The notes: generated from the sequence alone by a model not told the origin. Shown: positions 18,185 to 27,435, numbered from the stretch's first letter. The stretch: 64,000 bases of DNA from Nocardiopsis sp. YSL2 (GCF_030555055.1 NZ_JAMOAO010000001.1:2108001-2172000), one strand, 5' to 3'. Translations and numbers: made by a program.

Positions 18185-18435
18185 TGGCTCGACCCCCTCA
18201 ACGATTGGGTTCCGACGAACCCCAGATCACTTACTAACCCGCAGTCACGGGCTGACGGCCGTCAAACGCGACTGACGACAGGCGCCAGCTTACGTACACG
18301 TACAACCGTACCTGGTCGGGCACCGCCGTGCCTACGCCACCCGGGTGTGACGGGTGTGGTCCGCGACCGACCTCGCGCGCGGGCGGGGGAATTTCGGTGG
18401 GTGCCACCCACCACATTATGTGCCACGATGCGATC

Positions 18436-19269
18436 GTGCTGCCCTACACCGCCTACCTTCGCGTCTACCAGCCGCTCGATGCCTTCCCGGTACGCGACCG
18501 TCGGTACTGGGAGGAGTACTCCATGTCCTCGGAGCGGCCCCGCAGGATCAACGCGCTGTCCGCCGAGCACACCGCGAGCCTGCACCGACTCATCGGGACC
18601 CCGCCCGTGGTGGCCCCGGCGCAGGAGAGCGGGGACGCCTACCTGCGCCGGGTCAACGAGCGCCTGTACGTGTGCCCGTGGCAGACCAGGCTCCGCTCCT
18701 GGCGCGCCTTCACCGAGTTCACGAACACGACGCCGGTGTCGGTCAGCGAGGCCTTCGTGCCCGTCGCCGAGGCGGAGCGGGTCGAGGGGGACTACGAGGA
18801 GTGGAAGGGGTCGGGGGCCCAGGTACGCCCCGGCATCCTGTCGAGCAACTGGACCATCCCCGTCGCGTGGTTCGTGCCCTTCGAGGAACGCGAGCGGTGC
18901 CTGGTGCTGTCGGCCAACTCCACCCGGACGCTCCTGTACCTGACGCGGACCTCCATGGCCAGACGGCGCCTGGAGCACACGGTGGCGGTTCTGCGGGAGC
19001 ACCTCGGCACGCACGCGGTGTCGGCGTCGACCGAGCAACTGGTCGACTGGCTGTCTCTGACCGCGCATCCGAACTCGCTCCTGGAGCTGGACTACGGCGG
19101 ACTCCCCCACCTGCTCAGTGACGAGCACCTCAGTAACGACCACTCCGTGGGCGAGGTCTCGGCCGCCGTCGAGGCGCTGGCCAAGGGCGACACCGAGACC
19201 GTCACGACGCTGCGCCGGCGCATCACGCGGCGCTGGAGGTCTGTGCGCGCCCTGGAGCACGCCAACTGA
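18436..19269 (+). CDS. Conserved actinobacterial protein encoded upstream of bldC
   Basis: 277 residues starting LPYTAYLRVYQPLDAFP, which I recognise as the conserved hypothetical that precedes bldC in Streptomyces. Other shared stretches are CPWQTRLRSW, WTIPVAWFVPF and LLELDYGGLPHLL. No catalytic motif or membrane segment is visible. I chose the GTG at 18436 from the family N-terminus; an ATG at 18418-18420 in the same frame is an alternative, and neither has a good ribosome site. Confidence 0.75.
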   Translation: MLPYTAYLRVYQPLDAFPVRDRRYWEEYSMSSERPRRINALSAEHTASLHRLIGTPPVVAPAQESGDAYLRRVNERLYVCPWQTRLRSWRAFTEFTNTTPVSVSEAFVPVAEAERVEGDYEEWKGSGAQVRPGILSSNWTIPVAWFVPFEERERCLVLSANSTRTLLYLTRTSMARRRLEHTVAVLREHLGTHAVSASTEQLVDWLSLTAHPNSLLELDYGGLPHLLSDEHLSNDHSVGEVSAAVEALAKGDTETVTTLRRRITRRWRSVRALEHAN

Positions 19270-19974
19270 GGGTCATCGGTTCACCAGGATTTCGCGGACA
19301 CTGGGGGGCGACTGTCGTGAAAAATCCGCGCGGCCGACGGTGCGCCACGCCGTGGCACAACCTGGTACACCAGGTTTCTTCGGGTTCGTCCGCGGACTTT
19401 CCGCACGTGACAACGGTGCGAGTCCGGACGCCGGCGGTGCACGACATCAAGCATCGTGAAACTGGGCATAACGCCCGATAGGGATCGGCCTAGACTGTGA
19501 CCGACCGATCACGTACTGCACTCTGCGTCACGACGAAACCCTTGCCACGCCGGGGATCCGCGTGACCCCGACCGCCACCCCGAACCAGCGGGACTCCCGC
19601 CCGACATCCCGCCCCTCCTCCCCTCGCACCGCAACTGACCAGGAGATCCGGCACCGATGCCGGCCCTCAGAGGAGGGGTTTCGGTCAAGCTCTCGTAGCA
19701 CTTCGGACTCTCCGCATCGAGAAAAACGAGGCCCGAGAACGAAGTTTTGACCGAATACGCCACATGCCACTAAACGTGTCGCTAGAATCACTTAGCGTGA
19801 CGCGGCCACGGGCGGCTTTCTTTGGCCTCCCACGTGCAAAGTTGCTTGGAGTGGTCGCACAATCACCTCGGGTGATGCCAATATAGACCTAGAGGAAATA
19901 TTGGACATCCGGGTCAAGTGCCAGGATGAAGGCTCAAGGATCGGCACACAGATCCAGGAGGAGAGGCCGTACAC
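19270..19974 (+). other. Long intergenic region upstream of bldC
   Basis: 705 bases with no supported gene. The right end carries the bldC ribosome site (AGGAGGAGAGG). Several -10-like hexamers exist (TAGACT 19491, TAGAAT 19783, TATAGA 19882) but none has a clear -35 at 17 bases. An imperfect inverted repeat with CGCTA/TAGCG arms lies around 19780-19797, and CACCTCGGGTG sits at 19865-19875. Long upstream regions are usual for developmental regulators. Confidence 0.5.
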
Positions 19975-20178
19975 ATGTCAACTCGCACGCCCGAGGCGGA
20001 GCCCCTGTTGACCCCCGCCGAGGTTGCCACCATGTTCCGTGTGGACCCCAAGACCGTGACACGCTGGGCCAAGGCGGGCAAGCTGACCTCGATCCGCACC
20101 TTGGGCGGACACCGCCGCTACCGTGAGACTGAGGTCCGCGCCCTGCTTGCCGGAATCCCCAGCCAGCGTACGGAGTGA
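19975..20178 (+). CDS. bldC: Developmental transcription factor BldC
   Basis: 67-residue MerR-like DNA-binding protein that controls the onset of development in Streptomyces. The single winged-helix domain LTPAEVATMFRVDPKTVTRWA plus TLGGHRRYRE wing is complete, and there is no effector domain, as in BldC. The ATG has AGGAGGAGAGG upstream. It is monocistronic: a long leader region lies before it and a terminator 120 bases after. Confidence 0.95.
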   Translation: MSTRTPEAEPLLTPAEVATMFRVDPKTVTRWAKAGKLTSIRTLGGHRRYRETEVRALLAGIPSQRTE

Positions 20179-20300
20179 TCTCCCCGGTCTGTGCCGATTC
20201 CGGGGGGAACGGCCGGACGCACTCCGGCTGAAACAACGAAGTTCGGGCGGCGCGAGGCCGGGCGGAGAGGCCCGGGTGAAAGTCGGCCAGAGCAGCGCGA

Positions 20301-20331
20301 GGGCGGGTCTTCCAGGCAGGAAGACCCGCCC
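20301..20331 (+). terminator. bldC terminator hairpin
   Basis: Perfect 13-base-pair stem (GGGCGGGTCTTCC and its complement) with an AGGCA loop, then TGTGCGTTT. It serves bldC and may also serve the convergent LATTG-protein gene. Confidence 0.85.
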
Positions 20332-20472
20332 TGTGCGTTTACTCCCCGTCACTTCGTGACAACGAAGAGTGTTCCACTCTCCACGATCACGGTTCCCGCC
20401 CACCGGCACCGGGACCGATCCCAGGCCGTGGCAGGCGGATACTCGCCCAACAGCGGGCATCCGCCACACACC

Positions 20473-21789
20473 CTAGTCCTCGATCTGGTCGTCGAGCGCG
20501 GTGGTGCGCTTGCGGGCCAGGAAGGTCGCGGCCGCACCTCCGCCGACCGCCACCACGGCCGCGGTCACCAGGGCCGCCAGCGAGCTTCCGGTCGTCGCCA
20601 GCCGGTTGTCGGTCGCGGCCGGCGGAGTGGTGGGACTCGGGGCCGGATCGGTGTCCCGGTCCGTGGGGACCGGTGATCCGACGGTCTCCCCGAAGGTGGA
20701 CCCCAGCGCCCAGGCGTCGGCGAAGTCCACGCCGAGCACGTCCTCCTCGTCCTCACCGACCTGGATCCACACGGTCAGCGCGGTACGCACGCCCTCTCCC
20801 GCCCAGTCCTGGTCCTCGTCGTCGAAGGTCGCCTCCATGGCCTCGAACCGCACGCTGACGGGCACGGTCTCCAGGACCTCGCCGTCCTCGCCGAAGACCT
20901 CCAGGGTGTCGTCCACGGTGACGCCGGTGGCGTCCACCGGCCCGACCGGGACCCCGAACGCGGTCAGGTCCCCGTGTTCGAGGGAGGCCTCCGTCGTGCC
21001 GTCGAACTCGGCGTCCGCGGTGCCGGTCACGTCCGACAGCGTGATCTCGACCGTGTTCTCGCTCCCGGAGGTGGTCCGGGAGTTGCTCTCGTCCAGGACG
21101 ACGACATCGTCGTCGGTGCCCCGGGGGCCGCCGCCGTCGCTCGGGGAGGCGCTGGGCGGAGCCGACTCCGCCGGGGGCGAGGCGGAAGGTGAGGCGGAGG
21201 GTTCCCTCAGGGCCTCGCCCTCCTCCGGGGCCTCGGGCTCCGGCCCGCTCTCCTGCGCGATGACCGGACCGTCGGCGTCGCCTCGGGTACCGCCCTCGGT
21301 GCCGGGGCCGGTTCCGGGATCGCGTTCCGCGTCGCTCGCGGCGTCCGAGGCCAGGGCCGGTGCGGGGCTCTCCCGCGCGCTGGGGCTCGCGGACGGCCGC
21401 GCCGCGCCGTCCGGGAGGTCGAGCAGGCCGAGAGCGGCGAGATCGTGCACGCCGAGCCGGACCGTCGCCGAGTCCACGGTGGACCGGGCGCTCGCGCCGT
21501 CGCCGTCGACCACGGCCCTGCTCTCACCACGCACCGAGGCGTAGTCGGCCAGTGGCCCGAAGAGGGTCTCCGCCGAGACGGTCTCCTCGGTGTCCCCACC
21601 GAAGCCGATGACGGTGGAGTAGCCGGTGACGAGGTCGCCGTCGGCCACCCAGGACTGGGCGTGCCCCCAGACGAGCGGGGCGGCGGAGGCGGAGGCGGGG
21701 ACCGCGGACACGGCGCCGAGCGCACCCAGGGCCATGAACAGGGTGCCTCCGGCGAGGAGGCTGCGGGCGGACGGTCTGTGGGGGGTCAC
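20473..21789 (-). CDS. Sortase-anchored surface protein with LATTG signal
   Basis: 438 residues. The GTG start at 21789 follows AGGAG at a seven-base spacing and begins a signal peptide (SLLAGGTLFMALGALGAVSAVPASASA). A first beta domain (about 35-130) is followed by an acidic Ser/Pro linker, a second beta domain (about 245-370), a Pro/Thr stalk, then LATTG, a hydrophobic segment and a basic RKRTT tail. LAXTG is the signal used by class E sortases in actinobacteria. It is a paralogue of the downstream 22116 protein; function unknown. Confidence 0.8.
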   Translation of the reverse strand: MTPHRPSARSLLAGGTLFMALGALGAVSAVPASASAAPLVWGHAQSWVADGDLVTGYSTVIGFGGDTEETVSAETLFGPLADYASVRGESRAVVDGDGASARSTVDSATVRLGVHDLAALGLLDLPDGAARPSASPSARESPAPALASDAASDAERDPGTGPGTEGGTRGDADGPVIAQESGPEPEAPEEGEALREPSASPSASPPAESAPPSASPSDGGGPRGTDDDVVVLDESNSRTTSGSENTVEITLSDVTGTADAEFDGTTEASLEHGDLTAFGVPVGPVDATGVTVDDTLEVFGEDGEVLETVPVSVRFEAMEATFDDEDQDWAGEGVRTALTVWIQVGEDEEDVLGVDFADAWALGSTFGETVGSPVPTDRDTDPAPSPTTPPAATDNRLATTGSSLAALVTAAVVAVGGGAAATFLARKRTTALDDQIED

Positions 21790-22115
21790 CACTTCGCTCC
21801 TGTTGCATCTGGGGGATGGTCCGGTCGGCATGCTCCTGCCGTGCGCGGTGGCCGGGGAACGGGAGGGGTTCTCCTCCCGGTGCGGCCGTCCGGACCGTCG
21901 GGGTACCGGAGTGCCCCACGGCGAGCCTAGTCCGTGGGCCACCGCACGGGAAGCGGGCCCGTTCGGTGCTGCCCCGATGCGCGTTCCGGCGTCTACTAGG
22001 GCCTAACGCGGTCCCCACCCCCGGGAGTTCCGTGTGCCGCGCGCGGACGACGAAAAGGCCCCGGGGACGACTCGTCCCCGGGGCCGCGTCGGGCCGTCAG
22101 ACCCTCAGCTCAGAC
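21790..22115 (+). other. Intergenic region between the two sortase substrates
   Basis: 326 bases on the upstream side of the LATTG-protein gene and downstream of the LPQTG-protein gene. Contains the terminator at 22057-22085; nothing else is supported. Confidence 0.5.
22057..22085 (-). terminator. Rho-independent terminator of LPQTG-protein gene
   Basis: GC-rich perfect hairpin with a 13-base-pair stem and a three-base loop, followed on the minus strand by TTTT. It lies 31 bases after the stop at 22116. Confidence 0.88.
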
Positions 22116-23381
22116 TCAGCCCTCGCCGTTCTCCTCGGCGGTGGCGGCGGTCTTCTTGCGGCGGGCCAGGTAGGCGGCGGCGCCACCGCCGACGGCGATC
22201 GCCGCGCCGGCGCCGATCAGGCCGACGACCGGCGAACCGGTCTGGGGCAGGGGCTCGACCGACTTGGGCGCGGGCGCCTCCTCCTCCGGCTCCTCGTCAC
22301 GGGCCGGCGGGTTCTGCTCGTCGCCGTCACCGGGCTCCTCGCCACCGGGCTCCTCGCCACCGGGGTTCCCGCCACCGGGCTCGCCGTCCTCGACGGTCGC
22401 CACGGCCGCGGCCGTGGTGCCCAGGTAGTAGGTGACCTGGGATTCCTCGACGGTGAACGTCACGTAGAAGTCGGTGACGCCGTCGTTCCAGGTGACGCCG
22501 TCGTCCTCGAAGGTCTCCACGTAGTGGACCGGGTAGACCTCGGCACCGCGGGTGGCGCTGCCCCTGTTGAGCGAGTAGTCGACCTCGCCGTCCCAGGACT
22601 GGGTGGTGGTGACGCTCGCGCCGCTGACGCTGATGTCGGCGACCACGTCGCCGCTGGCGCTGACGGTGTCGGAGTTCTCCTCGTCCAGCGTGACGACCTC
22701 GGGGGCGGTCTCCTCGGACGCGGACTCCGTGGTCGGGGCCTCGGTCTGCACCGGGGCCTGGGTCTCGGCGTCGGCGCCCTCGCCCTCACCGTCGGTCGGG
22801 GCCTCGGTCTGCACCGGGGTCTCGCCCTCGGCGTCGGCGCCCTCGCCCTCACCGTCGGTCGGGGCCTCGGACTCCGCCGGGGTCTCGCCCTCGGCGTCGG
22901 CGCCCTCGCCCTCACCGTCGGTCGGGGCCTCGGACTCCGCCGGGGTCTCACCCTCGGCGTCGTCCTCGTCGTCCTCGTCGTCCTCGTCGTCCTCGTCGTC
23001 CTCGGTGGGCTCCGGGGCCTCCTCCTCGGGAAGCTCGTCGAAGCACTCCTGGGTGAGTTCGATGCGCGCGCTGTTGATCACGGTGGTGGCGGTCACGCCG
23101 TTGGCGCCGACCGTGGCCGTGGTCTCGGCGTCGAGGGAGAAGCAGTCGTCCACCTGGGTGACGCCGCCGGTCGTGCCGGAGGCGGAACCCGACTGGGTCA
23201 CGTCGGTGATGGCCTGGGCCGCTCCGCCCGAGGCGGTGGCGTAGCCCCAGCCGTAGGTGGTGTCGGCGGCCGCCGGCATGGCGGCGGCGAGGCTGAGCGC
23301 ACCGAAGGCGGCGAAGGTGGCGCCACCCTGCGCGATGCGGCGCGCGGAGAACTTGGGACTGATCTTCAAGGTCATCCTCAT
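22116..23381 (-). CDS. Sortase-anchored surface protein with LPQTG signal
   Basis: 421 residues. Signal peptide (ATFAAFGALSLAAAMPAAADT), a beta domain with two cysteines (DDCFSLDAE and TQECFDE), an Asp/Glu run, three 21-residue acidic repeats, a second beta domain, a Gly/Glu/Pro stalk, then LPQTG, a membrane segment and a basic ARRKK tail. The protein should be linked to peptidoglycan by a housekeeping sortase. Order of domains and conserved pieces (VV.LDE.NS, S.R.A.V.L) match the LATTG protein at 20473. ATGs at 23381 and 23375 are both possible starts; neither has a clear ribosome site. Confidence 0.82.
   Translation of the reverse strand: MRMTLKISPKFSARRIAQGGATFAAFGALSLAAAMPAAADTTYGWGYATASGGAAQAITDVTQSGSASGTTGGVTQVDDCFSLDAETTATVGANGVTATTVINSARIELTQECFDELPEEEAPEPTEDDEDDEDDEDDEDDAEGETPAESEAPTDGEGEGADAEGETPAESEAPTDGEGEGADAEGETPVQTEAPTDGEGEGADAETQAPVQTEAPTTESASEETAPEVVTLDEENSDTVSASGDVVADISVSGASVTTTQSWDGEVDYSLNRGSATRGAEVYPVHYVETFEDDGVTWNDGVTDFYVTFTVEESQVTYYLGTTAAAVATVEDGEPGGGNPGGEEPGGEEPGDGDEQNPPARDEEPEEEAPAPKSVEPLPQTGSPVVGLIGAGAAIAVGGGAAAYLARRKKTAATAEENGEG
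22770..22958 (-). repeat. 63-bp coding tandem repeat, three copies
   Basis: Three in-frame 63-base units inside the LPQTG-protein gene. They encode 21-residue acidic repeats containing GETPAESEAPTDGEGE; the third varies to PVQTEAP. A degenerate fourth copy follows to about 22731. Likely extends the wall-spanning stalk and may vary in number between strains. Confidence 0.85.
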
Positions 23382-24058
23382 TCGGATCAATCCAGCCCGT
23401 AGTGGTCGGGCTGGCCTGGCCGCACTCCACAACCTCGGAACGCGGGGAAGTCCACGAGGTCCGGAGCAGCTGGCCCAGGGGCTGGTAGGGGGATGACAGG
23501 CGCCGCTGTGGGGCCTCTGCCAACCGGAAGCGAGGGCGCGCCGGCCCCAGGACAGTGGGGCCCGTCAACCAAGAGTGGGACTGCGTCCCGCTTCCAGAAA
23601 GAACCTTAACCGGAAGACAAAGATCGAATCATCCGAAATGTGATGACAAGTGGGTAACACTGACGGAATGGATCACCCTGCGCAACCGAACCATTCCCTT
23701 CGCGATTATTCGCGCATCCCTGTGAACCTCGCCCAGTGACGCGCGTCAGCCGAAAGGGCGCCTGCGACAGGGGAAGCCACCCGCCCGCTGCATCGCAGGT
23801 CACCCGGCTACCGGACCGGCGGCATCCGCCCCCGGGGACACCTCTCCACCGCGTCGGCCCCGGAACACCCGGCCACCGGAGAATGGCCGCCGACGCACGG
23901 AGGACCATCCGCCGACCACCACTCGCCGCACATGTGGAATTCCAGCGAATTTCACACCATTCCGCGTCAACCGAACCGCCGCCCGGGGCGTCATGGCCCA
24001 GGTTCGGGCACGACCCCACGGGACGGACCCGGTCACGGCGAGGGACTAGGTTGTGGGC
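23382..24058 (+). other. Intergenic region, LPQTG protein to amidase
   Basis: 677 bases between divergent genes. TAGGTT at 24047-24052 is six bases before the amidase ATG and may be the -10 of a leaderless transcript. I see no gene, strong repeat or terminator in the rest. Confidence 0.5.
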
Positions 24059-25000
24059 ATGCCCGTCTCGGTACCGTCAGGGCCGCGGAGCCGCGTCGGC
24101 CGCGCCCTGTCACTCGTCGCTCTGACCACCACCGTCCTGCTCGCCACCGCGTGCGCGAGCGGGTCCGGTGCCGCACCCGAGGGCGACCCGACCGCGGCGA
24201 TCCCCCTGCCCGGCCCCGAGGACGGCGGTCAGGGAGATGAAGCCGGCTCCGGGAAGCCCGGGAGTTCCGGTGACGCCGCCGCACCGCCCGGCGGGGCGGA
24301 CGGCACGGGGACCGACGACGTCCCGGCCGTGGACGGCCCGCTCGGCTCACGGGTGGTCCTCATCGACCCCGGGCACAACGGCGGCAACGCCGCGGCCGCC
24401 GACGAGATCAGCGAACTCGTCTCGGCCGGCCCCGAGCGCAAGGCCTGCGACACCGTGGGCTCCGAGTCCGGGGACGGCTACGCCGAGCACGAGTTCAACT
24501 GGGACCTGGCCCTGCTGGTCAAGGAGCGGTTGGAGGCCGACGGCGCCACGGTCGTCCTCACCCGTGACGACAACGCGGGCGTCGGCCCCTGCATCGACGA
24601 ACGCGCCGCGATCGGCAACGAGGCCGAGGCCGACGCCGCCCTGTCCATCCACGCCGACGGCGGCCCCCCGTCGGGCCGCGGATTCCACGTGATCACCCCC
24701 GGCGAGGTCGACGGTTTCACCGAGGACATCGTCGAGCCCTCGCGACTGCTCGCCGAGGACCTGCGGCGCGAGTACCGGGAGGGCTCCGACGTCCCCTACG
24801 CCGACTACGCCGCCGAGGAGGGCCTCGACGAGCGCACCGACCTGGGAGGGCTCAACCTGTCCACCGTGCCCAAGGTGTTCCTGGAGGCGGGCAACCTGCG
24901 CAACGAGGAGGACGCCGCGCTCCTGTCGGATCCGGAGTGGCGTGCCGCGGCGGCCGACGCGATCGCGGGCGGACTGGCCGACTACCTCATGCGCGAGTGA
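24059..25000 (+). CDS. N-acetylmuramoyl-L-alanine amidase, lipoprotein (Amidase_3)
   Basis: 313 residues. Cleaves the bond between muramic acid and the stem peptide of peptidoglycan. A lipoprotein signal (LLATAC lipobox, Cys about 32) and an acidic Gly/Pro linker precede the Amidase_3 domain (about 98-313). Zinc ligands are visible as His106 (DPGHNGG), Glu145 (EHEFNWDLA) and His198 (SIHADGG); the catalytic Glu276 is in VFLEAGNLRN. ATG 24059 is used; a GTG two codons earlier is possible. The gene stands alone and divergent from the surface-protein gene. Confidence 0.9.
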   Translation: MPVSVPSGPRSRVGRALSLVALTTTVLLATACASGSGAAPEGDPTAAIPLPGPEDGGQGDEAGSGKPGSSGDAAAPPGGADGTGTDDVPAVDGPLGSRVVLIDPGHNGGNAAAADEISELVSAGPERKACDTVGSESGDGYAEHEFNWDLALLVKERLEADGATVVLTRDDNAGVGPCIDERAAIGNEAEADAALSIHADGGPPSGRGFHVITPGEVDGFTEDIVEPSRLLAEDLRREYREGSDVPYADYAAEEGLDERTDLGGLNLSTVPKVFLEAGNLRNEEDAALLSDPEWRAAAADAIAGGLADYLMRE

Positions 25001-25080
25001 ACCGGGGGCGCACGACCGCTCCCGGCCACAACCGCCGTCATCCCTGGCGGGCGTCAGGGCTCTCGGCCATAATGCCCTGC

Positions 25081-25401
25081 ATGAACTCCCCCGTGCCCCC
25101 GCGCGTCCCCGCGTTCGATGTGGTTCTGCGCGGGTTCGACCGCCGCCAGGTCGATGCCCTCGTCGACCGCGCCAACGTCACCCTGGCCACGCTGACCGGG
25201 GTCCCCGCCTTCACCGACGCCGCCGTTCTGGTCCCCGGGCTCCCCGCGCGCCGTCGGCCGGAGCCGATCAGCGCCGCCGAACTGCGGTCCCCCTCGCTGG
25301 ACCTGACCCTGCGCGGGTACGAGAGAACCCAGGTCAGCGAGGTTCTCAGCGACCTCGCCGACCGGATCACCGAAGCCGAATCACGCGGTGACCGGGGATG
25401 A
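25081..25401 (+). CDS. Short DivIVA-repeat protein
   Basis: 106 residues with two degenerate copies of the DivIVA N-terminal motif: FDVVLRGFDRRQVDALVDR and LDLTLRGYERTQVSEVLSD, each followed by a short coiled segment. There is no long coiled coil, so it is not a canonical DivIVA/Wag31. CATAAT at 25068-25073 lies seven bases before ATG 25081, which supports that start and a leaderless message. It is followed 37 bases later by a related gene. Confidence 0.7.
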   Translation: MNSPVPPRVPAFDVVLRGFDRRQVDALVDRANVTLATLTGVPAFTDAAVLVPGLPARRRPEPISAAELRSPSLDLTLRGYERTQVSEVLSDLADRITEAESRGDRG

Positions 25402-25438
25402 CCCCCCGGGCAACCGCGCGAACTGCACAATGGGGACC

Positions 25439-26170
25439 ATGCCTCTGACACCGGCGGACATCCGCAACAAGAAGTTCCATACGGTGCGTCTGCGCCCGGG
25501 TTACAACGAGGAGGACGTCGACGCCCTGCTCGACCGGATAGAGGCGACGCTCGTCGCCCTGGAGGGCGGCCCCCGCCAGGGTCCCCTCCTCACCGCCGAC
25601 GACGTGCGCAACTCCAGATTCCGGACCACGAGGCTCAGCCCGGGGTATCGCGAGGACGAGGTGGACGACTTCCTCGACATCGTGGTCGCCGACCTGGTCG
25701 GGCGCGGGCTCGGACGGCCCGCGAGCCCCCCGCTGCCGGATCGGCCCGGCGCGCCCGGTCCGGGGCAGGGCGGGCCTGGTGGTCGGGGCGGACCGATGGG
25801 ACCCGGGGGTCCTCCCGGAGCACCCCCACACGACCCGGCCGGTCCGCGGCGCCCCGGAACGCCGCCGCAGGGGCAGCAGTCGCACCAGCGTCCGCCGATG
25901 ACTCCGCGTGACATCCGGGAACAGCAGTTCGCGACCACGCGCCTGACCACGGGCTACAACGAGCAGGAGGTCGACGACTTCCTGGACAGGGCCGAGTTCA
26001 CACTCGACGTGCTGCTCCAGGGACGGCCGGAGCGGGCGACACTGTCCGCCGCCGAGGTGGAGCGCGTGCAGTTCGCCACGACCCGGGCCCGTCCCGGGTA
26101 CGACCCCGCCCAGGTGGACCGGTTCCTGGACGTGCTCGCGGAGGAGTTGCGGCGCTACGAGGAGCGCTGA
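25439..26170 (+). CDS. DivIVA-domain protein with four motif copies
   Basis: 243 residues. Four copies of the roughly 37-residue DivIVA-type motif: two at about 1-85 (FHTVRLRPGYNEEDVDALLD; FRTTRLSPGYREDEVDDFLD), a Gly/Pro-rich linker (about 95-150), then two at about 153-243 (FATTRLTTGYNEQEVDDFLD; FATTRARPGYDPAQVDRFLD). In DivIVA this motif binds curved membrane. Here it may cluster at septa or poles, but the long coiled coil is missing. ATG 25439 is preferred to the ATG at 25430. Probably cotranscribed with the gene before it. Confidence 0.8.
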   Translation: MPLTPADIRNKKFHTVRLRPGYNEEDVDALLDRIEATLVALEGGPRQGPLLTADDVRNSRFRTTRLSPGYREDEVDDFLDIVVADLVGRGLGRPASPPLPDRPGAPGPGQGGPGGRGGPMGPGGPPGAPPHDPAGPRRPGTPPQGQQSHQRPPMTPRDIREQQFATTRLTTGYNEQEVDDFLDRAEFTLDVLLQGRPERATLSAAEVERVQFATTRARPGYDPAQVDRFLDVLAEELRRYEER

Positions 26171-26294
26171 ACGACACGCGTCCTGACACGCCGTCGCCTA
26201 CCAACACCATCCCAAGGGAAGCGGAACGTAATATTCAGCTACAGAGTGTAGCTGAATCGCCATGGGCGCGACCCGCGACCTGAGGGGAGGCACG

Positions 26295-27245
26295 ATGTCA
26301 CACGCGATACCCCCGCGGGGCCACGCCACCTGTCCGACCCACGGTACGCACGCCTGCTCCGCGGCGTCGGGCAAGTGGACGCACGCGCACGGCGGGCCGG
26401 GACCGCGGACCGCGCGCCGCGACGCCGACCCGCCACGTGCCCTCGACGCCGACGAGGAGCTCCTCCCCGCGCCCGCGCACCCGTGGGAGGTGCCGCTGCT
26501 GGCCGTGTGCGCGGTGGTCAACCTGCTGGCGGCCGCCGCGCTCGCGTACACGGTGTGGTCGGTGTCGGGCTCGCTCTGGTGGGCCGTCGGCGTTCCGGCG
26601 TCGGTGCCCGTGGGGCTCTGGGCGGCCCGGGGGCTGCGCTACGCCCGCCAGCGCGCGGAGTCGGTGAAGATCTCGCCCACCCAGTTCCCGGAGGCCTACC
26701 GGATGGTGGCGTCCCTGTCCGCCGGCATGGGTCTGAGCCGGGTTCCGGAGGCGTACGTGCGGGCGGGAGGTGAGCACTGGACGGTGCGGACGGACGCCGG
26801 CGGACACAGGCTGCACCGGTACCTGGTGCTGCCGAACGACCTGTTCGAGGTCGGTGAGCGGCTGCGCGACCCGGACGCCGTCGCGTTCCTGATCGCCCAC
26901 CAGCTCGGCCACGTCGCCGCCGGGCACACGGGGTTCTGGCGCCGGTTGGCGACCCTGGGCGCCCACCTCGTACCGGGTCTGGGCGCGGCCCTGTCCCGGA
27001 CCATGGAGTACACGGCGGACAACCACGCCTTCACCCACTGCCCGCAGGGCGTGCACGCGGTCCGGCTGTACGCGGGGGGCAAGCACCTGTACTCGCGCGT
27101 CAACATGGGCGAGATGGCCGACCGCGCCCGCACCGACCGGGGACTGTCGCTGCTGGTGTACCACCTGCTCAGCCACCGCCCGAGCAACACCCGCCGGATG
27201 GCCGCGCTCCGCGACCGCGCCCGCCGCGGCCGGGTGTTCCTGTAG
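26295..27245 (+). CDS. M48-family peptidase-like membrane protein with HQLGH in place of HEXXH
   Basis: 316 residues. Two membrane segments (about 65-112) precede an M48-like domain. The zinc motif is HQLGH (202-206) with the third-ligand region MEYTADNHAF (Glu238). In active M48 enzymes the second residue is the catalytic Glu; here it is Gln, so the protein may bind zinc without normal proteolysis. The start ATG 26295 follows GAGGGGAGG. A His/Cys-rich N-terminal stretch (about 10-33) is unusual. Stands alone. Confidence 0.75.
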   Translation: MSHAIPPRGHATCPTHGTHACSAASGKWTHAHGGPGPRTARRDADPPRALDADEELLPAPAHPWEVPLLAVCAVVNLLAAAALAYTVWSVSGSLWWAVGVPASVPVGLWAARGLRYARQRAESVKISPTQFPEAYRMVASLSAGMGLSRVPEAYVRAGGEHWTVRTDAGGHRLHRYLVLPNDLFEVGERLRDPDAVAFLIAHQLGHVAAGHTGFWRRLATLGAHLVPGLGAALSRTMEYTADNHAFTHCPQGVHAVRLYAGGKHLYSRVNMGEMADRARTDRGLSLLVYHLLSHRPSNTRRMAALRDRARRGRVFL

Positions 27246-27435
27246 CCCCGCGCCCGGAGGCCCCACCCGGCCCCACCTCGGGAGGCCGCCGCGCGGCCCG
27301 GTGCCGCCCCGGGCGGGCACGCCACCGCGTCGGCCGGCCGTCTCGAAGTCTGCGCGGGAACACGCCGAGGCGGAACCCGTTCGCCCGCGTGGACCGGCTC
27401 TAGGGTGTGGGAACCCGGCCGGGCCGGCGAGGGAC

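Noticed and set aside
20500..21544. Ser-rich plus-strand frame opposite the LATTG-protein gene
   Set aside because: Antisense low-complexity shadow of the Ser/Pro/Glu-rich coding strand.
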